DNA of 5,716 nt, taken from DATACN01 sp038215095 (lineage in GTDB: Bacteria; Actinomycetota; Thermoleophilia; Solirubrobacterales; Thermoleophilaceae). Of this stretch, positions 1 through 5,716 are shown piece by piece. A program made the translations under genes and the position numbers. How positions within the stretch are numbered: position 1 is the stretch's first letter; every line of letters starts with the position of its first letter. The stretch lies in the NCBI GenBank assembly GCA_038215095.1, contig JBBQRG010000117.1, positions 1 to 5,716 on the forward strand, read 5' to 3'. Below the pieces are notes generated by a model. It ran no database searches, was not told the DNA's origin, and saw only the letters and a list, made by a program, of their open reading frames with translations.

Positions 1-68
1 GTGCCGGTGGCCACGGTGGGCATCGACGCCGCGAAGAACGCCGCCGTGCTCGCGGCGAAGATCCTCGA

Positions 69-72
<4 letters not shown>
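1..72 (+). CDS. purE: PurE, N5-carboxyaminoimidazole ribonucleotide mutase, C-terminal end (partial)
   Basis: Only the last 23 codons are in the window, open from base 1 to a TGA at 70-72. They read VPVATVGIDAAKNAAVLAAK followed by ILE. This matches the usual PurE ending, in which a PVATV strand is followed by an A-K-N-A-A-x-L-A-A helix that packs in the octamer core. PurE moves the carboxyl group of N5-CAIR to C4 of the imidazole ring to give CAIR, the substrate of PurC. Its stop overlaps the purB start by four bases (GTGA at 69-72), and the family sits next to purB and purC in purine operons, which supports the call. The catalytic N-terminal part (SDxD and GxS/H loops) lies upstream and cannot be checked. 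The short fragment limits certainty. Confidence 0.85.
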
Positions 73-1346
<1,274 letters not shown>

Positions 1347-1349
<3 letters not shown>

Positions 1350-1358
1350 GTTCGCCGC
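1347..1358 (+). promoter_or_regulatory. Possible leaderless promoter (-10 TAGGTT) before the exported-protein gene
   Basis: TAGGTT at 1347-1352 fits the TANNNT -10 pattern of actinobacterial housekeeping promoters. It overlaps the purB stop codon (TAG 1347-1349) and ends six bases before ATG 1359. A transcript started at the usual distance would begin at or next to the ATG, giving a leaderless mRNA. No -35-like hexamer is evident at about 17 bases upstream. The only Shine-Dalgarno-like sequence, GGGTAGG at 1344-1350, is weak. The call is an inference from spacing and from similar sites at 2088 and 2972. Confidence 0.4.
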
Positions 1359-2078
1359 ATGGCCGATCGGCTGCTGCTCGGTATCGCGGCACTGGCGGGC
1401 ATGGCCGCGATCGCGGGCTCTGCGCTCGGTGCTCCTCGGTTGACCGACCGCAACTCCATCAATCCCGCATTCCGCCACCACGGATTCGTCACGATCGACG
1501 GGACGGGCTGCGGCGCGAGTGCTTCGGCCGCCGACCCGGTCCCAGAAGGGGCCACCGGGGTCAAGGTGCTTGCGCCCAAGGTGGGCGATCGTGCGACCGG
1601 GGCCCGGGTCACCGAGGTGAGGCTGGACGGCAGGCAGATCACGGTCACAGCCGTGGGCGACGGCCCCGAAATGTGTGATCCGGATTTCGGGGCGGAGCCG
1701 CCGGCGACGCGCCGGTGGTCCGCCACGTTCAACAACGTGACGGCTACCTACAGGCGGCGGCTGCAGACCCTGATCAGGACCAATTTCACCGCGTCGCGCC
1801 CGAAATTCCGCCTGGCGCCGCGAACCGTGTATACGGAGCGCATCGGCAGCGGCTACGGCAAGGTCGTGCACATCAGGTGGAAGCGCTTCGGTTCCAAGCG
1901 AGCCACGGGGAGCGGCGTCTTCAAGGAAAGGCCGGCCGGAATCGACAACAACAAGCGCGTCACGCTCGTGGCGTGGCTTGCCCGCTACTGCGTGGCCAGC
2001 AGGAAGTACGAGTACCAACGGCTGAACGTCAGAACCCGCAGCCACTTGGTTCGGGCCATACCGGCCTACTGCGGCTAG
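1359..2078 (+). CDS. Uncharacterised exported protein with basic C-terminal half
   Basis: I recognise no family in this 239-residue protein. Residues 1-25 look like a signal peptide: a short MADR n-region, a hydrophobic stretch LLLGIAALAGMAAIAGSALG, and a plausible signal peptidase I site near residues 24-25. No lipobox cysteine follows. The mature part has four cysteines (51, 106, 211, 238), an even number compatible with two disulfides outside the cell. From about residue 118 to the end it is strongly basic, with roughly 28 Arg/Lys against only four acidic residues; the preceding segment is much less basic. No further membrane helix or wall-sorting motif is visible. It lies 9 bases after purB and 22 bases before a transporter gene. 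Codon use differs from the pur genes: about 36 of 239 codons end in A or T, against 6 of 309 in the purL part, and AGG/AGA arginine codons are common. ATG 1359 is favoured because it gives the complete signal peptide. Confidence 0.75.
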   Translation: MADRLLLGIAALAGMAAIAGSALGAPRLTDRNSINPAFRHHGFVTIDGTGCGASASAADPVPEGATGVKVLAPKVGDRATGARVTEVRLDGRQITVTAVGDGPEMCDPDFGAEPPATRRWSATFNNVTATYRRRLQTLIRTNFTASRPKFRLAPRTVYTERIGSGYGKVVHIRWKRFGSKRATGSGVFKERPAGIDNNKRVTLVAWLARYCVASRKYEYQRLNVRTRSHLVRAIPAYCG

Positions 2079-2087
2079 GCCGCCGCG

Positions 2088-2100
2088 TAGCCTCGCATGG
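2088..2100 (+). promoter_or_regulatory. Possible leaderless promoter (-10 TAGCCT) before the EamA transporter gene
   Basis: TAGCCT at 2088-2093 matches TANNNT and sits in the only real intergenic gap of the window (2079-2100). Seven bases separate it from ATG 2101, so transcription would be expected to start at about the A of the start codon. No Shine-Dalgarno sequence precedes this ATG, which agrees with leaderless translation. No convincing -35 box is seen. The same TAGCCTCG octamer recurs at 2972-2979 before purC. Confidence 0.45.
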
Positions 2101-2988
2101 ATGGCGCCGTTCCTCGGCTTTCTCGGCGTGCTCGCCTTCAGCTTCACGCTGCCCGCCACGCGAGCCGCCGTCGACGGGCTCGACCCGGCCTTTGTCGGCG
2201 TCGGACGGACCGTGGCCGCCGCGGCGCTCGCGGCGGCCATCCTGCTGGCCCGGCGCGAGCCCATGCCGACCCGCCCGCAGCTGAAGCGGCTGGCGCTGGT
2301 GGTGTTCGGAGTGGTTCTGGGCTTCCCGCTGCTCTCCGCCCTGGCGCTGCGTTCGCTGCCCTCCGCGCACGCCGCGGTGACGATCGGGATCCTGCCGGCC
2401 GCGACGGCCGTGGCCGGGGCCCTGCGCGCGGGCGACCGCCCGACCCGCGGCTTCTGGCTGGCCAGCATCGCCGGCCTCGTCGCCGTGCTGGCATTCGCGG
2501 CCTCCCAGGGCGCGGGAGTACCGCGCGGCGGCGACCTGCTCCTGCTCGGCTCGGTGGTCGCGGCGGCGATCGGCTACACGGAGGGAGCCGTGCTCGCGCG
2601 GGAGATCGGGGGCTGGCGGGTGATCTCGTGGGCGCTGGTGCTGGCGCTGCCTGTGACGGTGCCGCTCACCCTGGCGGTGTCGCTGGACGGGGTCGGCTCG
2701 CCCGACAGCACCGACTGGCTCTGCTTTGCCTACGTGGCCGCGGTGAGCCAGTACCTCGGCTTCCTGCCCTGGTACGCGGGGCTCGCTCGGGGAGGGGTCG
2801 CGAAGATCGGCCAGGTGCAGCTCGCGCAGCCGCTGCTCACCCTCGTCTGGTCGGCTTTGCTGCTCGGCGAGGGGGTGGGCCTGGTGACAATCGCGGCGGC
2901 GGTGGCGGTGCTCTTGAGCGTGGTCGCGACCCAGCGCGCGCGGGTGGAGCGGAGGCGACAGGAACCCCTGTTAGCCTCGGGATCTTGA
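2101..2988 (+). CDS. EamA/DMT-superfamily transporter
   Basis: This 295-residue protein is almost entirely hydrophobic and shows about ten predicted membrane helices in two repeats, the layout of drug/metabolite transporters with two EamA domains. The first repeat covers roughly residues 1-135 and includes ALRSLPSAHAAVTIGILPAA (82-101), the typical helix 3-4 region in which a small-residue helix follows a polar turn. The second covers roughly 145-275 and includes QVQLAQPLLTLVWSALLLGE (238-257), the usual equivalent near the end of EamA proteins. A short basic tail (RARVERRRQ, 279-287) suggests a cytoplasmic C-terminus. The substrate cannot be told from sequence; EamA members export amino acids, metabolites or drugs, and purine or nucleoside export is only a contextual guess. 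ATG 2101 is chosen over the out-of-frame ATG at 2097, which opens a different frame. About 22 of 295 codons end in A or T, intermediate between the preceding gene and purL. The gene stops in TTGA at 2985-2988. Confidence 0.9.
   Translation: MAPFLGFLGVLAFSFTLPATRAAVDGLDPAFVGVGRTVAAAALAAAILLARREPMPTRPQLKRLALVVFGVVLGFPLLSALALRSLPSAHAAVTIGILPAATAVAGALRAGDRPTRGFWLASIAGLVAVLAFAASQGAGVPRGGDLLLLGSVVAAAIGYTEGAVLAREIGGWRVISWALVLALPVTVPLTLAVSLDGVGSPDSTDWLCFAYVAAVSQYLGFLPWYAGLARGGVAKIGQVQLAQPLLTLVWSALLLGEGVGLVTIAAAVAVLLSVVATQRARVERRRQEPLLASGS
2972..2984 (+). promoter_or_regulatory. Possible internal promoter (-10 TAGCCT) driving purC-purS-purQ-purL
   Basis: TAGCCT at 2972-2977 lies inside the last codons of the transporter gene and repeats exactly the site at 2088, including the following CG. 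Seven bases downstream is TTG 2985, a possible purC start; the other start, ATG 3012, would then have a leader of about 27 bases. The site forces a TTA codon, which is rare in this genome context, into the transporter's non-conserved tail, along with GGA and TCT nearby. This is consistent with selection on the DNA rather than the protein. No -35 box is obvious. Confidence 0.4.
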
Positions 2989-3011
2989 GCGACGCCGCCA
3001 CGCTCCGAGGG

Positions 3012-3878
3012 ATGGAATTGCTCTCACAGGGCAAGGTCCGCGACATCTACGCCGTGGACGACGGACGCCTGCTCATGGTCAGCTCGGACCGGGTCTCCAC
3101 CTACGACGTGGTGCACCCCAACCCGATCCCCGACCGCGGCAAGGTGCTCACCGGGCTGTCGGTCTTCTGGTTCGGGCGCACCGAGGAGATCGTGCCGAAC
3201 CACCTACTGTCCTACACGGACGTGCCGGGCGACGCGAAGGGGCGCGGGATGCTCGTTGAGCGGCTCGAGATGGTGCCGCTGGAGTGCGTCGTGCGCGGCT
3301 ACATCACGGGCTCGGGTTGGAAGGACTACCAGTCCAGCGGCACCGTCTGCGGGGTGGAGCTGCCGGCGGGGCTGGAGGAGTCGCAGCAGCTCCCGGAGCC
3401 CATCTTCACGCCGGCCACGAAGGCCGACATCGGCGACCACGACGAGAACATCGACCTCGAGCGCGCCAAGGAGATCGTGGGCGATCCCGAGCTCGTGGAG
3501 GAGCTGAAGCGGATCTCGATCGCGCTCTATGAGCACGGCGCCGCGCACGGGCGCGAGCACGGCGTGATCCTCGCCGACACGAAGTTCGAGTTCGGCCGCC
3601 GCCCGGACGGCACGATCGTGCTGGGCGATGAGGCGCTGACCCCCGACTCCTCGCGCTTCTGGCCGGCCGACGGCTACGCGCCGGGACGCTCGCAGCCGTC
3701 GTTCGACAAGCAGTTCGTGCGCGACTGGGCGTCGGGCTCGGGCTGGGACAAGTCGCCGCCGGCGCCGGAGCTGCCCCAGGAGGTGGTGGACGGCACGCGC
3801 GAGCGCTACACCGAGGCGTACGAGCGCATCGCCGGCGAGCCGTTCCAGGCCTGGCTCGAGCGGAGCGGCGCGGCTTGA
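3012..3878 (+). CDS. purC: SAICAR synthetase PurC (phosphoribosylaminoimidazole-succinocarboxamide synthase)
   Basis: PurC joins aspartate to CAIR with ATP to form SAICAR in the cytoplasm. The 288-residue form is the longer GKVRD type, not the roughly 235-residue GKAK type. Motifs in order are GKVRDIY (7-13, nucleotide-binding strand), SSDRVSTYD (24-32), IPDRGKVLT (39-47), VVRGYITGSGWKDY (93-106), LPEPIFTPATKA (127-138, family signature 1), GDHDENI (141-147), LADTKFEFG (187-195, signature 2), GDEALTPDSSRFW (205-217) and SFDKQFVRDW (230-239). All are intact. The start is uncertain. ATG 3012 gives a natural N-terminus, but its GAGGG (3007-3011) touches the ATG and is too close to act as a normal ribosome site. 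TTG 2985 would add nine residues, overlap the transporter stop as TTGA, and lie seven bases after a TAGCCT box. The purC stop overlaps the purS start by four bases. Confidence 0.95.
   Translation: MELLSQGKVRDIYAVDDGRLLMVSSDRVSTYDVVHPNPIPDRGKVLTGLSVFWFGRTEEIVPNHLLSYTDVPGDAKGRGMLVERLEMVPLECVVRGYITGSGWKDYQSSGTVCGVELPAGLEESQQLPEPIFTPATKADIGDHDENIDLERAKEIVGDPELVEELKRISIALYEHGAAHGREHGVILADTKFEFGRRPDGTIVLGDEALTPDSSRFWPADGYAPGRSQPSFDKQFVRDWASGSGWDKSPPAPELPQEVVDGTRERYTEAYERIAGEPFQAWLERSGAA
3862..3865 (+). promoter_or_regulatory. Ribosome binding site GGAG for purS
   Basis: GGAG lies inside the last codons of purC, nine bases before TTG 3875. It is one of the few clear Shine-Dalgarno sequences in the window and decides in favour of the rare TTG start. 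Confidence 0.6.
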
Positions 3879-4114
3879 GGGCCCGGGTCCTGATCCGGCC
3901 CAAGGAGGGGATCCTCGACCCGCAGGGGCAGGCGGTCGAGCGGGCGCTGCCGGCCCTCGGCTTCGAGGGCGTGACCAACGTGCGGATCGGCCGGCTGGTC
4001 GAGCTCGACGTGGACGACGCATCGGAGGTGCCGGCCATGTGCGAGCGCCTGCTCTCGAACCCGCTGATCGAGGACTACGAGGTGCTCGTGATGGAGAGCG
4101 CCCAGCCGTCATGA
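3875..4114 (+). CDS. purS: FGAM synthetase subunit PurS
   Basis: PurS is the small structural subunit of the PurS-PurQ-PurL FGAM synthetase; it bridges the glutaminase and synthetase subunits so that ammonia can pass between them. The 79-residue length is typical. The pattern fits the family: a first strand ARVLIRPKEGILDPQG (3-18), a helix QAVERALPALGF (18-29), a strand VTNVRIGRLVELDVD (32-46), a helix with M-C-E-R-L-L-S-N-P-L-I-E (55-66) and the final strand DYEVLVME (67-74). Translation starts at TTG 3875, which overlaps the purC stop as TTGA. GGAG at 3862-3865, nine bases upstream, is a good Shine-Dalgarno sequence and supports this start. The end overlaps purQ as ATGA. The family is short and variable, but length, pattern and position make the call firm. 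Confidence 0.95.
   Translation: MRARVLIRPKEGILDPQGQAVERALPALGFEGVTNVRIGRLVELDVDDASEVPAMCERLLSNPLIEDYEVLVMESAQPS
4093..4098 (+). promoter_or_regulatory. Possible ribosome binding site GGAGAG for purQ
   Basis: GGAGAG in the last codons of purS stands 12 bases before ATG 4111, a little far but usable. It agrees with the 4-base overlap start and not with the earlier in-frame ATG at 4039, which would lie deep inside purS. Confidence 0.45.
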
Positions 4115-4791
4115 GGTTCGGCGTCGTTCGCTTCCCCGGCTCCTGCGACGAGGTCGACGCCCTGCACGCCTGCCGCCGCTATGGCGACGCCGAGCTGCTC
4201 TGGCACGGCGACCGCGAGCTGAAGGAAGTGGACGCGGTGGTGGTGCCCGGCGGCTTCTCGTACGGCGACTACCTGCGCGTGGGCGCCATCGCGCGATTCT
4301 CGCCGGTGATGGAGGCGGTCAAGGAGTTCGCGCTGGCTGGTGGCCCGGTGCTCGGCATCTGCAACGGCTTCCAGGTGCTGTGCGAGGCGGGACTGCTGCC
4401 CGGAGCGCTGCTGCCGAACAACGGCCTGCGTTTCGTGTGCAAGCAGGTCGAGCTCGAGGTGGTGAACCGCGACACGCCCTTCACGCGCGCCTGCGAGCCG
4501 GACGAGACGCTGTCGATCCCCGTCAAGCACTTCACCGGCTGCTTCTACGCGCCCGAGCAGGCGCTCGACGAGCTGGAGGCGAACGGCCAGGTGATCCTGC
4601 GCTACGCCGAGGGGCAGAACCCGAACGGCTCGCTGCGCGACATCGCCGGCGTGAGCAACGGCCAGAAGAACGTGATGGGGCTGATGCCCCACCCCGAGCA
4701 CGCCGTCGACCCGCTCACGGGGTCCACCGACGGCGGGCGGCTGTTCGAGTCTGTGGCCAGCCTCGTGGGCGAGCGCCTAGCGGCCGCGTGA
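4111..4791 (+). CDS. purQ: FGAM synthetase glutaminase subunit PurQ
   Basis: PurQ is a class I glutamine amidotransferase that hydrolyses glutamine and supplies ammonia to PurL for conversion of FGAR to FGAM. The 226-residue length is usual for the stand-alone bacterial subunit. The triad is visible: nucleophile Cys84 in GICNGFQVL (82-90), and His194 and Glu196 in MPHPEH (192-197). Other family landmarks are the N-terminal strand RFGVVRFPGSCD (2-13), VVVPGGFSYGDYLRVGA (43-59), which includes the oxyanion region, LPNNGLRFVC (101-110), IPVKHFTGCFYAP (136-148) and NPNGSLRDIAGV (170-181). The frame stays open back to ATG 4039, but that start would add 24 residues unlike any PurQ and overlap purS by 76 bases. 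ATG 4111, in ATGA with the purS stop, gives the canonical N-terminus. The end overlaps purL as GTGA. Confidence 0.97.
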   Translation: MRFGVVRFPGSCDEVDALHACRRYGDAELLWHGDRELKEVDAVVVPGGFSYGDYLRVGAIARFSPVMEAVKEFALAGGPVLGICNGFQVLCEAGLLPGALLPNNGLRFVCKQVELEVVNRDTPFTRACEPDETLSIPVKHFTGCFYAPEQALDELEANGQVILRYAEGQNPNGSLRDIAGVSNGQKNVMGLMPHPEHAVDPLTGSTDGGRLFESVASLVGERLAAA

Positions 4792-5716
4792 CCACCGCCT
4801 CGGCTCACCGCGAGCTGGGCCTCACCGACTCGGAGTACGACGGCATCGTCGAGCAGCTCGGGCGCGAGCCGAACGCGCTGGAGCTGGCGGTGTTCTCCCT
4901 GATGTGGTCTGAGCACTGCGCGTACAAGCACTCGAAGAAGTTGCTGCGCACGCTGCCCACCGACGGCCCCCACGTCCTGATGGGCCCGGGCGAGAACGCC
5001 GGCGTCGTGGACGTGGGCGATGGGCTGGCGGTGGCCTTCAAGGTCGAGTCGCACAACCACCCGAGCGCGGTCGAGCCGTTCCAGGGCGCCGCCACCGGGG
5101 TCGGGGGCATCCTGCGCGACGTCTTCGCGGTGGGCGCGCGGCCGATCGCCGTGCTCGACTCGCTGCGCTTCGGCGAGCTGAGCTCCGCGCGGTCGCGCTA
5201 CCTGTTCGACGGCGCCGTCCAGGGCATCGGCCACTACGGCAACTCGATCGGGGTGCCGACCGTGGGCGGCGAGGTGCTCTTCGAGGGCCCCTACGAGCAG
5301 AACTGCCTGGTGAACGCCATGTGCCTGGGCATCGCCCCCGCGGAGCGGCTGATCAAGAGCGCGGCCGCCGGCGTGGGCAACCAGCTCGTGCTGCTGGGCG
5401 CGCGCACGGGCCGCGACGGCATCGGCGGCGCGTCCGTGCTGGCCAGCGCCGAGCTGGGCGCCGACGACGCCGACAAGCGGCCAACCGTGCAGATCGGCGA
5501 CCCCTTCGAGGAGAGCCGGCTGCTCGAGTGCTGCCTGGAGCTGCTGGAGGGCGGGACGCTGCGCTCGCTGCAGGACCTGGGCGCGGCCGGCCTCTCGTCC
5601 AGTTCGTCCGAGATGGCGTCGAAGGGCGAGGTCGGGCTCGACATCGACGTCGCGCGCGTGCCTGTGCGCGAGGACGACATGGAGCCGTTCGAGATCATGA
5701 TCTCGGAGTCGCAGGA
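4788..5716 (+). CDS. purL: FGAM synthetase large subunit PurL, N-terminal part (partial, runs off the window)
   Basis: PurL is the ATP-dependent synthetase subunit that converts FGAR plus ammonia to FGAM; it is a two-lobed relative of PurM. The window holds the first 309 codons of an expected 730-750. The frame is open with no stop to base 5716. Landmarks are MWSEHCAYKHSKK (39-51, active-site His43), MGPGENAGVVDVG (65-77), VESHNHPSAVEPFQGAATGV (86-105), GGILRDVFAVGARP (106-119), IGHYGNSIGVPTVGGE (147-162), DPFEESRLLE (238-247) and LQDLGAAGLSSSSSEMASKG (261-280), the last typical of small-type PurL. Translation starts at GTG 4788, overlapping the purQ stop (TGA 4789-4791). Only about 6 of the 309 codons end in A or T, a useful baseline for native, well-expressed codon use here. 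The C-terminal half cannot be assessed. Confidence 0.97.
   Translation, partial: MTTASAHRELGLTDSEYDGIVEQLGREPNALELAVFSLMWSEHCAYKHSKKLLRTLPTDGPHVLMGPGENAGVVDVGDGLAVAFKVESHNHPSAVEPFQGAATGVGGILRDVFAVGARPIAVLDSLRFGELSSARSRYLFDGAVQGIGHYGNSIGVPTVGGEVLFEGPYEQNCLVNAMCLGIAPAERLIKSAAAGVGNQLVLLGARTGRDGIGGASVLASAELGADDADKRPTVQIGDPFEESRLLECCLELLEGGTLRSLQDLGAAGLSSSSSEMASKGEVGLDIDVARVPVREDDMEPFEIMISESQ

Noticed and set aside
2076..2100. Possible transcription terminator in the gap after the exported-protein gene
   Set aside because: The 22-base gap has no stem-loop of useful length and no T-run; it is better explained as a promoter region.
1715..2284. Plus-strand frame bridging the end of the exported-protein gene and the start of the transporter gene
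   Set aside because: It overlaps two better-supported genes, its product is low-complexity, and it has no start context or domain.
2097..3011. Open frame from ATG 2097 running through the transporter region in another frame and into purC, as if a long N-terminal extension of PurC
   Set aside because: The translation of this part is low-complexity and rich in Arg, Ala, Gly and Pro, as is usual for the alternate frame of a very GC-rich gene. The overlapping frame from 2101 encodes a clear EamA transporter, and PurC has no such extension.
4039..4110. Upstream extension of purQ from ATG 4039
   Set aside because: It overlaps purS by 76 bases and adds 24 residues not seen in PurQ; ATG 4111 gives the standard N-terminus and a 4-base overlap.
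3204..4112. Long antisense open frame (302 codons) opposite purC and purS
   Set aside because: Stop codons are rare on the reverse strand of GC-rich genes. The translation is Arg/Ala/Pro-rich without motifs and spans two certain genes.
4075..5698. Several antisense open frames opposite purQ and purL
   Set aside because: They are shadows of confidently identified genes, have biased composition and no recognisable domain, and lack promoters or ribosome sites.

Overview
The window is GC-rich throughout, with most codons ending in G or C. It holds one dense, plus-strand-only gene block that is a de novo purine biosynthesis operon: purE (3' end only), purB, an uncharacterised exported protein, an EamA/DMT-family membrane transporter, purC, purS, purQ and purL (5' part only). 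The separate small PurS, PurQ and PurL of the three-part FGAM synthetase, the long 'GKVRD' type of PurC, GTG/TTG starts and very high GC suggest a high-GC Gram-positive bacterium. An actinobacterium of the Thermoleophilia/Solirubrobacter kind is my best guess. This assignment rests on general character, not on a search.

Layout: 1-72 is the C-terminus of PurE. 69-1349 is purB (adenylosuccinate lyase). 1359-2078 encodes a secreted, cysteine-containing, basic protein with no family I recognise. 2101-2988 is a ten-helix EamA-type transporter. 3012-3878 (or from TTG 2985) is purC. 3875-4114 is purS, 4111-4791 is purQ, and 4788 to the window end is purL, cut at residue 309. There is almost no non-coding DNA; the largest gap is 22-23 bases.

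How they work together: PurS, PurQ and PurL form FGAM synthetase, which turns FGAR into FGAM using ammonia released from glutamine by PurQ. PurE acts on carboxyaminoimidazole ribonucleotide, PurC adds aspartate to give SAICAR, and PurB removes fumarate to give AICAR. PurB also makes AMP from adenylosuccinate. The pur genes are joined by 4-base stop/start overlaps (GTGA, TTGA, ATGA, GTGA), implying translational coupling and balanced synthesis.

The most unusual part is the two-gene cassette between purB and purC. Its first gene has clearly different codon use from the pur genes. Both cassette genes, and the start of purC, are preceded by a TANNNT -10-like hexamer 6-7 bases before a possible start codon. 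That layout suggests leaderless internal promoters and separate control of the cassette and the downstream pur genes. I see no RNA genes, CRISPR array, mobile element, clear terminator or riboswitch. I did not find a convincing undescribed multi-gene system; the orphan exported protein and the internal promoters are the best leads.
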